Assembly (NCBI GenBank): GCA_963774625.1
Contig: CAVZFQ010000018.1
Coordinates: forward strand, 248,001-312,000
Length of the DNA stretch: 64,000 bases
DNA from: VAXT01 sp963774625
GTDB lineage: Bacteria > Actinomycetota > Thermoleophilia > Gaiellales > Gaiellaceae
Direction: 5' to 3'
Part shown: one piece after another, positions 33,440 through 42,658 of the stretch
Numbering within the stretch: position 1 is the first letter of the stretch
Layout of the letters: every line of letters begins with the position of its first letter
Notes under the pieces: generated by a model
What the model was told of the DNA's origin: nothing
Databases searched by the model: none
The model's input: only the letters and a program-made list of their open reading frames with translations
Translations under genes and position numbers: made by a program

Positions 33440-35968
33440 ATGAACACGACTGCCGAGCTACGCGAAGGCTTCCTGTCCTTCTTCGAGTCGAAGGGGCACA
33501 AGCGGCACCCTTCGGGGTCGCTCGTCCCACCCGAGTGGGACCGCTCGACTCTGCTCAACAGCGCCGGCATGCAGCCGCTGATGCCGTATTTCCTCGGGCG
33601 CGAGCAGCCCCCGGCGCCGCTCCTCGTGACCGTCCAGAAGTGCTTCCGCACGCCGGACATCGACGAAGTCGGGCTCGACGGCCACCACCTCACGTTCTTC
33701 GAGATGCTCGGCAACTTCTCGTTCGGGCAGTACTTCAAGGAAGGCGCGATCGACCTCGCCTGGGAGTTCGTCTTCGACCACATGAAGATCGACTTCGATC
33801 GCTTCTGGGTGAGCGTGTTCGCCGGGGACCCCGAGCTGGGCCTGGGCGAGGACGAGGAAGCGATCCGGCTGTGGGAGGCGAAGGGGGTGCCGCCGGAGCG
33901 CATCGTCCGGCTCGGCCGCGCTGACAATTTCTGGTCGGTCGGCGGCCCCGGCCCCTGCGGCCCGGACACGGAGCTCTTCTACGACCGGGGCGAGGGTGTC
34001 GGCTGCGGCCGCCCCGAGTGCGCGCCCGGCTGCGAGTGCGAGCGTTACCTCGAGTTCTGGAACCTCGTGTTCATGGAGTACGAGCTCCATCCCGACGGCC
34101 GCGTCACGCCGCTGCCCAAGCAGAACGTCGACACCGGCATGGGGCTCGAGCGTTCCGCGTCGATTCTGCAGGACGTCCTCTCGGTCTACGAGACCGATGG
34201 CTACCAGACGATCATGGAGTGGATCGCCTCCGAGAGCGGGGTCGCGTACGGCGAGTCGGAGACGGCCACGAAGGCACACCGCGTCCTCGCCGACCACGGG
34301 CGGGGGATGACGTTCATGATCGCCGACGGTGTGCGGCCGAGCAACGAGGGCCGCGGCTACGTCCTGCGCCGGATCATTCGGCGCGCGATCGTCCATGGCC
34401 ACGACATCGGCCTGCGTGATTTCCTGCCCGGACTTGCCAACGTGGTCGTCGAGCAGATGGGCGATGCGTACCCGGATCTGGTCGAGAACCGCCAGATGAT
34501 CCACGAGCTGCTGGCGGCCGAGGAGGGGCGTTTCGGCAAGACGCTCGAGTTCGGCGAAGGGCTCTTCGAGGAGGAGGCCGAGTCGGGCGCCATCTCGGGT
34601 GAGGCGGCCTTCAAGCTCCACGACACGTACGGCTACCCGATCGAGGTGACGATCGACCGCGCGCGCTCCCGCGGCCTGCCGGTCGACGAGGAGGGCTTCG
34701 AGCGGCTCATGGGCGAGCAGCGCGAGCGTTCGCGGGCCGGCGCGAAGGGCGAGGATGCGCGCGCGGCCGAGTTCGCCGCCGGCGCCGGCTTCACCTCGGA
34801 TTTCGTCGGGTTCGAGAAGACGGACGTGCTCACGCAGATAGGTGCGCTCGAGGAGCTCGAGGACGGTCTCTTCCTCGCCAAGCTCCGTGAGTCGCCGTTC
34901 TACGCTGCCGGTGGCGGCCAGGTCACCGACCAGGGCTACCTCGAGCACGAGGGAACGGGCGCCCGGGCCGACCTCGTCGAGGCGCACAGGATCGGCGAGG
35001 ATCAGGCGCTCGTCTTCAAAGGCGAAGGGTTCGCCGCCGGTGATCGCGTGCGGGCCATCGTCCCCTGGCTCGTCCGCTTCCCGACGATGGCGAATCACAC
35101 GGCGACGCACCTTCTGCACAAAGCGCTCCGCGAGGTCCTCGGCGAGCACGTACGCCAGGCGGGCTCGGCCGTTCGCCCCGACAAGCTGCGTTTCGACTTC
35201 ACGCACGAGCAGGCGCTCACGCCCGAGCAGCGCGCGGAAGTCGAGCGGATCGTGAACGCGAAGATCTTCGAGAACCTGCCCGTACGCACGTTCATCACGC
35301 CGATCGACGAGGCGCGCAACCTCGGGGCGATGATGCTGTTCGGCGAGAAGTACGGCGACGAGGTGCGCGTCGTCGAGATCCCCGACTTCTCGCGGGAGCT
35401 CTGCGGGGGCACGCACGTACGGAGGACGGCCGAGATCGGCCCGTTCGTGATCACCTCCGAGAGCTCGGTCGGCTCGGGGGCGCGGCGCATCGAGGCGCTC
35501 ACCTCGGGCGAGGCGTTCAGCCAGCTCACAGGCCGTGCGCACGAGGCACAGGAGCTGCGCGAGGAGCTCGAGCGCGTGCGGAAGGAATCGAAGAAGAAGC
35601 CGGGGAGCTCGGGAAGCGCGGAAGTCACCTTCCGCGACGAGTCCGACGGCATCGTCGTCGCGGAGGTGGCGTCGATGAAGGGCTCAGAGCTCCGTGATCT
35701 CTCGGATCAGATCCGACAGTCGAAGCAGGCGGATGCCGTGCTGCTCGGGTCGGTCGACGATGGGCGCGCGTACCTCGTCGTCAACCTCGACAGCTCGCTC
35801 GTCGAGCGCGGGGCCGACGCGGTTGCGGTCGTTCGCGAGGCGGCCAAGAAGATCGGCGGCGGAGGCGGAGGACGTCCGACACTTGCGGAGGCCGGGGGGA
35901 AGAACCCCGAGGGGCTCGCAGAGGCGTACGAGGTCGGGAAGCGGGAGATAGCCTCCGCCATCGCGTGA
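33440..35968 (+). CDS. alaS: Alanine-tRNA ligase
   Basis: 842 residues: catalytic domain with FFESKGHKRHPSGSLVP and VQKCFRTPDIDEVG, tRNA-binding middle, editing domain with zinc motif HTATHLLHKALREVLG (about 553) plus CGGTHV (about 655), and a short C-Ala region. The C-terminus ends in a glycine-rich GGGGGGRPTLAEAGG, as usual. It charges tRNA-Ala and hydrolyses mischarged Ser/Gly. It heads the alaS-ruvX-mltG block; the ruvX start overlaps its stop. Confidence 0.96.
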   Translation: MNTTAELREGFLSFFESKGHKRHPSGSLVPPEWDRSTLLNSAGMQPLMPYFLGREQPPAPLLVTVQKCFRTPDIDEVGLDGHHLTFFEMLGNFSFGQYFKEGAIDLAWEFVFDHMKIDFDRFWVSVFAGDPELGLGEDEEAIRLWEAKGVPPERIVRLGRADNFWSVGGPGPCGPDTELFYDRGEGVGCGRPECAPGCECERYLEFWNLVFMEYELHPDGRVTPLPKQNVDTGMGLERSASILQDVLSVYETDGYQTIMEWIASESGVAYGESETATKAHRVLADHGRGMTFMIADGVRPSNEGRGYVLRRIIRRAIVHGHDIGLRDFLPGLANVVVEQMGDAYPDLVENRQMIHELLAAEEGRFGKTLEFGEGLFEEEAESGAISGEAAFKLHDTYGYPIEVTIDRARSRGLPVDEEGFERLMGEQRERSRAGAKGEDARAAEFAAGAGFTSDFVGFEKTDVLTQIGALEELEDGLFLAKLRESPFYAAGGGQVTDQGYLEHEGTGARADLVEAHRIGEDQALVFKGEGFAAGDRVRAIVPWLVRFPTMANHTATHLLHKALREVLGEHVRQAGSAVRPDKLRFDFTHEQALTPEQRAEVERIVNAKIFENLPVRTFITPIDEARNLGAMMLFGEKYGDEVRVVEIPDFSRELCGGTHVRRTAEIGPFVITSESSVGSGARRIEALTSGEAFSQLTGRAHEAQELREELERVRKESKKKPGSSGSAEVTFRDESDGIVVAEVASMKGSELRDLSDQIRQSKQADAVLLGSVDDGRAYLVVNLDSSLVERGADAVAVVREAAKKIGGGGGGRPTLAEAGGKNPEGLAEAYEVGKREIASAIA

Positions 35969-36363
35969 AGGTGCTCGCTCTCGACTTCGGCTCGGCACGT
36001 ACCGGCGTCGCCGTCTCGGACCCCACCGGCACCATCGCGACGCCTGTCGGCGTCGTGGAGCGCGCGGCCACGGAGGCAGGCCTCGCCCAGCTGGCGGCGC
36101 TGGTGCAGGCAGAGCAAATCGAACGGGTCGTGGTCGGGCTCCCGCTCACGTTGCGCGGCGTACGCGGGGACCAGGCGGCCGAGACCGAGCGCTTCGTGAC
36201 CGCCCTGCGCGCTACCTTGGAGGTTCCCGTCGATACCTTTGACGAGCGTTTCACGACCGATCTCGCCGAGCAGACCTCGAACGGCGCCGGCTCGATCGAC
36301 GCCGTCGCCGCCGCGCACCTACTGTCGAGCTACCTGGAATGGTCCAGCAACCAGAGCCCGTAA
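35965..36363 (+). CDS. ruvX: Holliday-junction resolvase-like RNase (YqgF)
   Basis: 132 residues, RNase H fold. LALDFGSARTGVAVSD carries the first acidic residue, VVVGLPLTLRG the middle strand, and TFDERFTT the conserved D-E-R. It probably processes pre-16S rRNA 5' ends. GTG start overlaps the alaS stop, and its end overlaps mltG by 25 bp; alaS-ruvX-mltG is the standard order in many Gram-positive bacteria. Confidence 0.92.
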   Translation: MKVLALDFGSARTGVAVSDPTGTIATPVGVVERAATEAGLAQLAALVQAEQIERVVVGLPLTLRGVRGDQAAETERFVTALRATLEVPVDTFDERFTTDLAEQTSNGAGSIDAVAAAHLLSSYLEWSSNQSP

Positions 36364-37271
36364 CCACCCCGGCCCCGCCAAGGCGGCCACGTCGTCACCG
36401 ACCCTCGCGAACCCAGCTGCTGGTGAGGCGGGGGATCGCGCTCGGTCTGCTTCTGGCCGGGCTGGCGATCGCACTCTGGCTCGTCACGCTTGCGGTCGGC
36501 GGCCTGCGCGACGATCCGGCCCCGAAACCGACCCCGGTCGCCGCCCCGCCGACCCTGAAGATCATCTTCCCGGAGGGCTTCACCCGTGAGCAGATGGCCG
36601 AGCGCATCACCGAGGTCAACGGCATCGCCCGCGAGAAGCGCGACATTAGCCCGCGGCTGTCGTCGGCGACCTACCTGAAAGCCACGGCGAGCTCGAAGAT
36701 CCCTGGGAAGTTCGCCGAAGACGGGAAGCGGCGGCCGCTCGAGGGCTTCCTGTTCCCGGCCGCGTACCAGTTCGAGCCCAAGACGACCTCGCGGCAACTC
36801 GTCAATCGCCAACTGGAGGCGTTCGAGCGCGCGTGGAGCCAGGTCGACCTCTCCTACGCGAAGTCGCGAAACCTCACGCCGTACGACGTCTTGATCATCG
36901 CCTCGTTGATCGAGAAGGAGGTCATCGCTCCCGAGGAGCGAGGGCTCGTCGCCGCAGTGATCTACAACCGGCTTCGCCGTGGGATGACCTTGGGGATCGA
37001 CGCCACGATTCGCTACGGCCTCAAGATCCCCGCCACGGAGTCGCTCCGTGAGTCGCATCTTGCGGACCTCAACCCGTACAACACTCGCAAGCACCCGGGG
37101 CTGACGCCGACGCCGATCGCGAGCCCGGGCCTCGCCTCGATGCAGGCCGCGGCGCACCCGAAAGACGTCGACTACCTCTTCTTCATCCGCAAGCCGGACA
37201 AGATCCACCACTTCTTCACGGACAGCCAGGCCGAGTTCGACGCGTACGCAGCAGCCAACGGATACGGGTAA
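36339..37271 (+). CDS. mltG: Endolytic murein transglycosylase
   Basis: 310 residues: a proline-rich cytoplasmic head (about 1-25), one membrane helix (IALGLLLAGLAIALWLVTLA), a LysM-like subdomain (IIFPEGFTREQMAERI) and the YceG catalytic domain with the active-site glutamate in IASLIEKEVIAPEER. NTRKHPGLTPTPIASPG is the family signature. It cuts nascent glycan strands at the membrane. Confidence 0.93.
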   Translation: MVQQPEPVTTPAPPRRPRRHRPSRTQLLVRRGIALGLLLAGLAIALWLVTLAVGGLRDDPAPKPTPVAAPPTLKIIFPEGFTREQMAERITEVNGIAREKRDISPRLSSATYLKATASSKIPGKFAEDGKRRPLEGFLFPAAYQFEPKTTSRQLVNRQLEAFERAWSQVDLSYAKSRNLTPYDVLIIASLIEKEVIAPEERGLVAAVIYNRLRRGMTLGIDATIRYGLKIPATESLRESHLADLNPYNTRKHPGLTPTPIASPGLASMQAAAHPKDVDYLFFIRKPDKIHHFFTDSQAEFDAYAAANGYG

Positions 37272-38309
37272 ATGAACGACCGCGTCGAGCGCCTGCGGGC
37301 GAAGCTCGAGGAGCCGCTCCTCGTCTCCGACCCGGTGAACGTCCGTTATCTCTCCGGGCTCGACAGCTCGAACGCGGCGCTTCTCGTCGAGCCCGAGCGT
37401 GTCCGGCTGTTCACGGACTTCCGGTACGCGGCCGGCGCGCGAGCGCTCGAGGGCGTCGAGTTCGTCGAGACCAAGCGGGACCTCTTCCAGAGCCTCGCGG
37501 AGGATCTGACGGGCCGGATCGGATTCGAAGCGACCTCGGTCACGTACGAGCGTCATGCGCGCCTGCACGCCGGTGGGCTGGACCTCGTTCCGACGTACGG
37601 AGCAGTCGAGGAGCTTCGAGCCGTGAAAGACGACAACGAGCTCGATGCCCTCCGCCGTGCGTCCGAGATCACGAGCCAGGCGATCGAGCGGTTCGCCGAC
37701 GAGCGCTTCATCGGCCGAACGGAGCGCGAGCTCGCCTGGCGCATGGAGCAGCTGCAGCGTGAGATCGGCGGCGAGGCGATGTCTTTCTCGGCCGTCGTCG
37801 CGTCCGGGCCGAATAGCGCGAAGCCCCACACCACGCCCGGTGACCGCGAGGTTCAGGCCGGCGAGATCGTGCTCGTGGACACGGGCTGCATCGTCGACGG
37901 GTACTGCTCGGACTGCACACGGACCTTCGCCACCGGGTCGCTCCCGGATGAGCTGCACCGCGCGTACGAGGTCTGTCTCGAGGCACAGCTCGAGGGGCTC
38001 GAGGCCGTGCGACCCGGCGCTTCCGGTCCCGGCGTCGACGCAGCTGCCCGCGACCGCATCGAGGCGGCCGGCTTCGGCGACGCATTCGGGCATGGCCTGG
38101 GCCACGGGGTCGGCCTGCTCGTCCACGAGTCGCCGCGACTCGCCCGCGAGTCGCGGGACACGCTCGAGGAGCGGATGGTCGTCACCGTCGAGCCTGGCAT
38201 CTACCTCTCCGGCCAGGGCGGAATCAGGATCGAGGATCTGGTCGTCGTGCGTGACGGCGAGCCCGAGGTGCTCACGTCGTTCACCAAGGACCTGATCAGC
38301 GTCGACTAG
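37272..38309 (+). CDS. Xaa-Pro aminopeptidase / M24 peptidase
   Basis: 345 residues: N-terminal creatinase-like domain (about 1-115) and M24 pita-bread domain with metal ligands D (LVDTGCIVDGYCSDCTRTF), H (FGHGLGHGVGLLVHESP) and E (VTVEPGIYL; GGIRIEDLV). It cleaves X-Pro bonds or is a dipeptidase (PepQ-like). It begins immediately after mltG and precedes efp, as in mycobacteria. Its TAG stop is part of the efp -10 box. Confidence 0.9.
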   Translation: MNDRVERLRAKLEEPLLVSDPVNVRYLSGLDSSNAALLVEPERVRLFTDFRYAAGARALEGVEFVETKRDLFQSLAEDLTGRIGFEATSVTYERHARLHAGGLDLVPTYGAVEELRAVKDDNELDALRRASEITSQAIERFADERFIGRTERELAWRMEQLQREIGGEAMSFSAVVASGPNSAKPHTTPGDREVQAGEIVLVDTGCIVDGYCSDCTRTFATGSLPDELHRAYEVCLEAQLEGLEAVRPGASGPGVDAAARDRIEAAGFGDAFGHGLGHGVGLLVHESPRLARESRDTLEERMVVTVEPGIYLSGQGGIRIEDLVVVRDGEPEVLTSFTKDLISVD

Positions 38310-38312
38310 ATT
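38307..38312 (+). promoter_or_regulatory. -10 box of efp, overlapping the peptidase stop codon
   Basis: TAGATT; its TAG is the stop of the peptidase gene. It ends 7 nt before the GTG at 38320. Confidence 0.5.
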
Positions 38313-38319
38313 GCGGTCG

Positions 38320-38886
38320 GTGGCAGAAGCAGTCAACACAAACCAGTTCAAGAACGGCATGCACGTCAAGGTCGACGGCGACGTCTGGCGGATCGTGGGG
38401 TTCCAGCACGTCAAGCCCGGCAAGGGCGGCGCATTCGTGCGCACGAAGCTGAAGAACCTGGCCAGCGGATCGGTCGTCGACCGCACTTTCCGAGCCGGTG
38501 AGAAGTTCGAGCGCATGCACACCGAGACGAAGAACGTCCAGTACCTCTACGACTCGGGTGACGAGGTCGTGTTCATGGAGGAGGACACGTACGAGCAGTT
38601 CTCGCTGTCGCGAGAGAGCGTCGCTGAGGACCTCGAGTTTCTCCCGCCGTCGACGTCTGTGCAGATCCTCACCGTGGACGGCAAGCCCGCCGGGCTGCAG
38701 CTGCCCTCGTCGATCGAGCTCGCCGTGACCGAGACCGAGCCCGGAGTGAAGGGCGACACGGTCTCGAACGTGACGAAGCCCGCGACGCTCGAGACCGGTG
38801 CGATCATCCAGGTCCCGCTCTTCGTGGTGAAGGGTGAGCGGATCAAGGTGGATCCGAAGGAACGCCGCTACATCTCGCGGGCCTAA
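38320..38886 (+). CDS. efp: Elongation factor P
   Basis: 188 residues. The start is GTG at 38320, matching the family start (VAEAVNTNQFKNGMHVKVDG); a TTG nine bases upstream would lie inside the promoter. Domain I carries the modifiable lysine in VKPGKGGAFVRTKLKN; domains II and III end with RIKVDPKERRYISRA. It rescues ribosomes stalled at polyproline, relevant here because several neighbours are proline-rich. Confidence 0.94.
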   Translation: MAEAVNTNQFKNGMHVKVDGDVWRIVGFQHVKPGKGGAFVRTKLKNLASGSVVDRTFRAGEKFERMHTETKNVQYLYDSGDEVVFMEEDTYEQFSLSRESVAEDLEFLPPSTSVQILTVDGKPAGLQLPSSIELAVTETEPGVKGDTVSNVTKPATLETGAIIQVPLFVVKGERIKVDPKERRYISRA

Positions 38887-38908
38887 GCCTCCCAAGGGAG
38901 TCGCGAGT

Positions 38909-38914
38909 TACCCT
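38909..38914 (+). promoter_or_regulatory. -10 box of the accB-accC-nusB operon
   Basis: TACCCT ending 6 nt before the GTG at 38921. Confidence 0.45.
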
Positions 38915-38920
38915 CTGCGC

Positions 38921-40738
38921 GTGCCCGCGCTCATCGACACGACCATTCGCCTGCTCAGCCAGGCGCCCCTCGCCGGCCGGATCCCGACCGGCCAGCTGCT
39001 GGAGCTGGTCGAGATCCTCGACCGCGCGGGGTTCGCGGCGCTGGAGGTCTCGGGCGGCGGGGTCTTCGACAGCGCCGTGCGTCGTGGGGTGGAGAGCCCC
39101 TGGGAGCAGATCCGGGCCATCAACTCGAGGACGAAGACGCCGCTCGGACTGGCTCTCCGCGGGCGCTTCCTCGTCGGCTCGCAGCCGGTCGCCAGTGACT
39201 TCGTCCCCCGCTTCGTGGCCAGCGCCGCCGAGAACGGCATCGAGATCTTCCGTTTGCACGATCCGCTGAACGACGTCTCGAACCTGCGCGAGGCCGGTCA
39301 GGCGATCACGGCCGCCGGTCGGGAGTTCGACGCCGGCCTCATCTACAGCCCGGGGGTCACGGGAGGCACCGAGCAGCTGGTCGAGCAGGCCAAGAAACTG
39401 CCGGATCTCGGGGCCTCGCGCGTGCTGCTCCACGATGCATCGGGCGCTCTGACTGCCCCGCGTGCGCACGAGCTCGTTTCGGCCCTTGCCGAAGCCAGCG
39501 GGCTACCCGTCGGCATGTACGGCCAGGGCGCGGCCGGGAACGCGCTCGCAGCCAACCTCGAGGCGGCGCGAGCCGGAGCCGACCGGCTTGCCTGTGCCGT
39601 CTATCCGATCGCGCTCTTGCTCCACCGTGTCTCGGGTGAGGCTCTTGCCACCTCGCTGGCCGGGCTCAACCTCGACTCCGGCGTAGACGTGGACACGCTC
39701 TGGGAAGCCGCAGAGCTGATCGACGAGCACATCGGAGACGAGCCCGTGACACCCTTGCCGACGCGGGTCTCGGTTCGAGCGGCCCAGTACAAGCTGCCGG
39801 CCGGTCTCGTCGCGGCCATGGACGCGAGGCTCCGCTCGCACAGCGCCGCCGACCGGCTAGACGAAGTCCTCGACGAGTTGATCCTCATCCGCACTGAAGC
39901 CGGATCGCCGCCTCTTGCAGCCCCGATCGGACAGATCCTCGCGTCCCAGGCGCTGATCCACGTCCTGTCGGCGAGCCGCTACCAGACAGTCGTCGACGAG
40001 CTGCGGGACCTCCTCGAAGGTCGCTTCGGAACGCCGCCCGGCCCGATCGACCCCACTGTCCGTCGCGCGAGCGCGCTCCTGGCCGAGGCCGAAGCGCCCG
40101 AGGAGCCGGCTGCGAATCTCGAAGAGCTTCGCGAGGACGCGGCGGGCCTCGCCTCGAGTGAGGAGGAGCTGTTACTGCTCGCGCTCTTTGGAGACGAGGC
40201 CGAGCCGTTGCTCCGTGGGATCCGCGAGCGCGGGACCGGAGAGGAGACGCTGCTCGGCGGCGGCGTCGACCAGTCGCGGGCCGAGCAGATCCGCGAGATC
40301 GTCCGCATCGTCCAGGAGAGCGGCGTCGCCGAAATCGCGCTCGAGGAGGCCGGCACCCGCGTCTCGGTGCGCCGGACCGAGGAGGGGTTGCCCGCACCAG
40401 GGGGTGCGGCGGCACCCGGGCCGCTCGCAGAGACCGAGCCCGCCCTGGCCGAGCCCGAGCCGGAGGCCGACGGTCTCCTTCGAATCGAGGCGCCAATGGT
40501 CGGCACCTTCTACCGCGCGTCGCAGCCGGGAGCCCCTCCCTTCGTCGAGGAGGGCGACACGGTCACGGCGGGTCAGACCCTGTGCATCCTCGAGGCGATG
40601 AAATTGATGAACGAGGTCAAGACCGAGGTCGAGGGTGTCGTCCGCGCGATCCACGCCCAGAACGGGCAGCCGGTCGAGTTCGGGCAGGCGCTGTTCGACC
40701 TCGAGCCCGCGATGAGCCGGCCGCTAGACGCCTTCTGA
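38921..40738 (+). CDS. accB: Degenerate carboxyltransferase-like domain fused to biotin carboxyl carrier protein
   Basis: 605 residues from GTG. Residues 1-250 follow the oxaloacetate-decarboxylase-alpha/pyruvate-carboxylase TIM barrel (DTTIRLLSQAPLAGRI, AENGIEIFRLHDPLNDVSNL, LLHDASGALT). Catalytic residues are gone: the LRD metal aspartate is L11, the carbamylated lysine is H171, and the HLHTHD metal site reads GMYGQG (198-203). A helical conserved-carboxylase region follows (about 290-440). A linker leads to a BCCP domain with biotin site EAMKLM (K561). It most likely serves acetyl-CoA carboxylase with AccC next to it; the barrel may be structural. accD is not in the window. Confidence 0.8.
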   Translation: MPALIDTTIRLLSQAPLAGRIPTGQLLELVEILDRAGFAALEVSGGGVFDSAVRRGVESPWEQIRAINSRTKTPLGLALRGRFLVGSQPVASDFVPRFVASAAENGIEIFRLHDPLNDVSNLREAGQAITAAGREFDAGLIYSPGVTGGTEQLVEQAKKLPDLGASRVLLHDASGALTAPRAHELVSALAEASGLPVGMYGQGAAGNALAANLEAARAGADRLACAVYPIALLLHRVSGEALATSLAGLNLDSGVDVDTLWEAAELIDEHIGDEPVTPLPTRVSVRAAQYKLPAGLVAAMDARLRSHSAADRLDEVLDELILIRTEAGSPPLAAPIGQILASQALIHVLSASRYQTVVDELRDLLEGRFGTPPGPIDPTVRRASALLAEAEAPEEPAANLEELREDAAGLASSEEELLLLALFGDEAEPLLRGIRERGTGEETLLGGGVDQSRAEQIREIVRIVQESGVAEIALEEAGTRVSVRRTEEGLPAPGGAAAPGPLAETEPALAEPEPEADGLLRIEAPMVGTFYRASQPGAPPFVEEGDTVTAGQTLCILEAMKLMNEVKTEVEGVVRAIHAQNGQPVEFGQALFDLEPAMSRPLDAF

Positions 40739-42096
40739 TGTTCAATCGCGTCCTGATCGCGAACCGCGGCGAGGTGGCCGTCCGCGTCATCCGAACGCTG
40801 CACGAGCTCGGCATCGAGGCGGTCGCGGTCTACTCGACCGCGGACGAGGGCGCCCTGCACACCAGGCTTGCCGACCGTGCGGTCTGCGTCGGCCCGCCGG
40901 CCGCCACGGAGAGCTATCTCAAGATTCCGTCGATCATCGCGGCCGCGACGACGACCCGCTGTGACGCCGTCCACCCGGGCTGGGGCTTCCTCGCCGAGAA
41001 CCCCGCGTTTGCCGCGGCGTGTGACGACAACGAGCTGGTCTTCATCGGGCCGAGCGCCGAGACCATGGCGCGCATGGGCGACAAGGTCGACGCGAAGCAC
41101 GAGATGACCGCCGCAGGGGTTCCGGTCGTGCCGGGAACGGAGGAGCCGACGGCGATCGGCGACGCACGGTCCGCAGCGGAGGAAACCGGCTACCCGGTGC
41201 TCCTGAAGGCCGTGGCCGGCGGTGGGGGCAAAGGCATGCGCTTCGTCGAGCATCCCGAGGACCTCGAGAGCGCGTACCAGATGGCTGCCGCAGAGGCCGA
41301 GGCTGCATTCGGCGACCCCGGGATCTACCTCGAGAAGGCCGTCGTTCCCGCGCGCCACGTCGAGATCCAGGTCCTGGCCGACGGACAAGGCGGTGTGCTC
41401 ACGCTGGGCGAGCGTGACTGCTCGATCCAGCGACGGCACCAGAAGCTGATCGAGGAGTCGCCGTCTCCGGCTCTGACGCCGGAGATCCGCGAGGCGATGG
41501 AGGCAGCAGCGGAACGGGCTTGCCACGCGATCGACTACCGGAACGCGGGGACCTTCGAGTTTCTCCTCGGCCCGGACGGCTCGTTCTTCTTCATCGAGTT
41601 GAACGCGCGACTCCAGGTCGAGCACCCGGTGACGGAGATGATCACCGGAGTCGATCTCGTCCGTGAGCAGCTTCGGGTCGCCGCGGGCGAGCCGCTCTCA
41701 CGTACGGGCAGGGCAGAACGGCGGGGTCATGCGATCGAGGTGCGCATCAACGCCGAGGACCCGTCGCGAGGCTTTCTCCCCATGCCCGGGAGAATCGAGC
41801 GCTTCAGGCCGCCGCTCGGCCCCGGCGTGCGCGTCGACACCCACATCGAGGACGGCGCCGAGGTGCCGCCGTACTACGACTCGCTGCTCGGCAAGTTGAT
41901 CGCATGGGACGAGAATCGCGACTCCGCGATCGCCCGCGCGCTGAGGGCGCTTGCCGAAACAGAGGTCCGCGGCGTTCCGACGACCATTCCCGTTGCGATC
42001 GACATCCTGCGCAGCGAGCAGTTCGCCACCGGCCGCTACTCGACCAACTTCCTGGCCGAGGTGGGCTCGCAGCTGCCGGCGCTGGCGGAGAGCTGA
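40738..42096 (+). CDS. accC: Biotin carboxylase subunit of acetyl-CoA carboxylase
   Basis: 452 residues: VLIANRGEVAVRVIRTLHELG, the ATP-grasp glycine loop in KAVAGGGGKGMRFV, catalytic EHPVTEMITG and FIELNARLQVEHPV. It carboxylates the biotin on the preceding protein using ATP and bicarbonate. ATG overlaps the accB stop (TGATG) and its TGA overlaps the nusB ATG, so accB-accC-nusB are translationally coupled. The C-terminus ends normally, with no BCCP fusion. Confidence 0.95.
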   Translation: MFNRVLIANRGEVAVRVIRTLHELGIEAVAVYSTADEGALHTRLADRAVCVGPPAATESYLKIPSIIAAATTTRCDAVHPGWGFLAENPAFAAACDDNELVFIGPSAETMARMGDKVDAKHEMTAAGVPVVPGTEEPTAIGDARSAAEETGYPVLLKAVAGGGGKGMRFVEHPEDLESAYQMAAAEAEAAFGDPGIYLEKAVVPARHVEIQVLADGQGGVLTLGERDCSIQRRHQKLIEESPSPALTPEIREAMEAAAERACHAIDYRNAGTFEFLLGPDGSFFFIELNARLQVEHPVTEMITGVDLVREQLRVAAGEPLSRTGRAERRGHAIEVRINAEDPSRGFLPMPGRIERFRPPLGPGVRVDTHIEDGAEVPPYYDSLLGKLIAWDENRDSAIARALRALAETEVRGVPTTIPVAIDILRSEQFATGRYSTNFLAEVGSQLPALAES

Positions 42097-42473
42097 TGTC
42101 GGGACGTCGTGCAGCTCGACGCACGGCCCTCTTCCTGCTCTACCAGTGGGATCTCACGCGCCAGCCGCTCGCGTCGCTCTACGAGGGTGAGGTCGATCCG
42201 TTCGCGCGCGAGCTGGCCGAGGCCGTCATCGAGCGGGTTGAGGAGCTCGACCGTGAGATCACGGAGTCTGCGGACGACTGGAGCGCCGATCGGCTGGGCG
42301 CCCTCGAGCGCAACATCCTGCGGATCGGCGTGTACGAGCTCGCCGGCGACGATGTTCCGGTCGAGGTCGCCATCAACGAGGCCGTCGAGCTGACCAAGCG
42401 TTATGCGTCCGACGACGCCGCGCGCCTCGTGAACGGGATCCTCGGACGGATCGCGCGGGAGAAAGCGCTGTGA
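42096..42473 (+). CDS. nusB: Transcription antitermination factor NusB
   Basis: 125 residues, all helical: RRAARRTALFLLYQWDLT at the start and the family end DDVPVEVAINEAVELTKRYASDDAARLVNGILG. It joins the rRNA antitermination complex with NusE. The position after accC matches the Bacillus order. Overlaps accC and the next gene. Confidence 0.94.
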   Translation: MSGRRAARRTALFLLYQWDLTRQPLASLYEGEVDPFARELAEAVIERVEELDREITESADDWSADRLGALERNILRIGVYELAGDDVPVEVAINEAVELTKRYASDDAARLVNGILGRIAREKAL

Positions 42474-42658
42474 GCACGCCGGCCGAAGACGCGCTCAAGC
42501 GCGCCGAGGAGCTACTGGAGCGGCTGGAGGAGACGCGCGCGCGGCTCGAAGCGACTTCCGACCCCGATCAGGCGATCGACGTGCTGACCGAGCTGGCCGA
42601 GATCGCCAAGCAGGTCGAGGTCGAGATCGAGCAGGCACGGCGCGAGGCCGACGCGTAG
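42470..42658 (+). CDS. Short coiled-coil protein, possible XseB
   Basis: 62 residues, fully helical: EDALKRAEELLERLEETRAR, then IDVLTELAEIAKQVEVEIEQ. Exonuclease VII small subunits are similar short helical hairpins, and xseB lies between nusB and ispA in Bacillus. The usual EALxxLExIVxxLE wording is weak and no xseA is next to it, so the call rests on position and shape. It overlaps nusB (GTGA) and ispA (TAGTG). Confidence 0.4.
   Translation: MSTPAEDALKRAEELLERLEETRARLEATSDPDQAIDVLTELAEIAKQVEVEIEQARREADA

Noticed and set aside
33458..35542. A 694-codon open frame on the minus strand
   Set aside because: It lies wholly antisense to alaS, whose motifs are complete.
36330..38522. A 730-codon open frame on the minus strand
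   Set aside because: Antisense to mltG, the M24 peptidase and efp; no domain signal.
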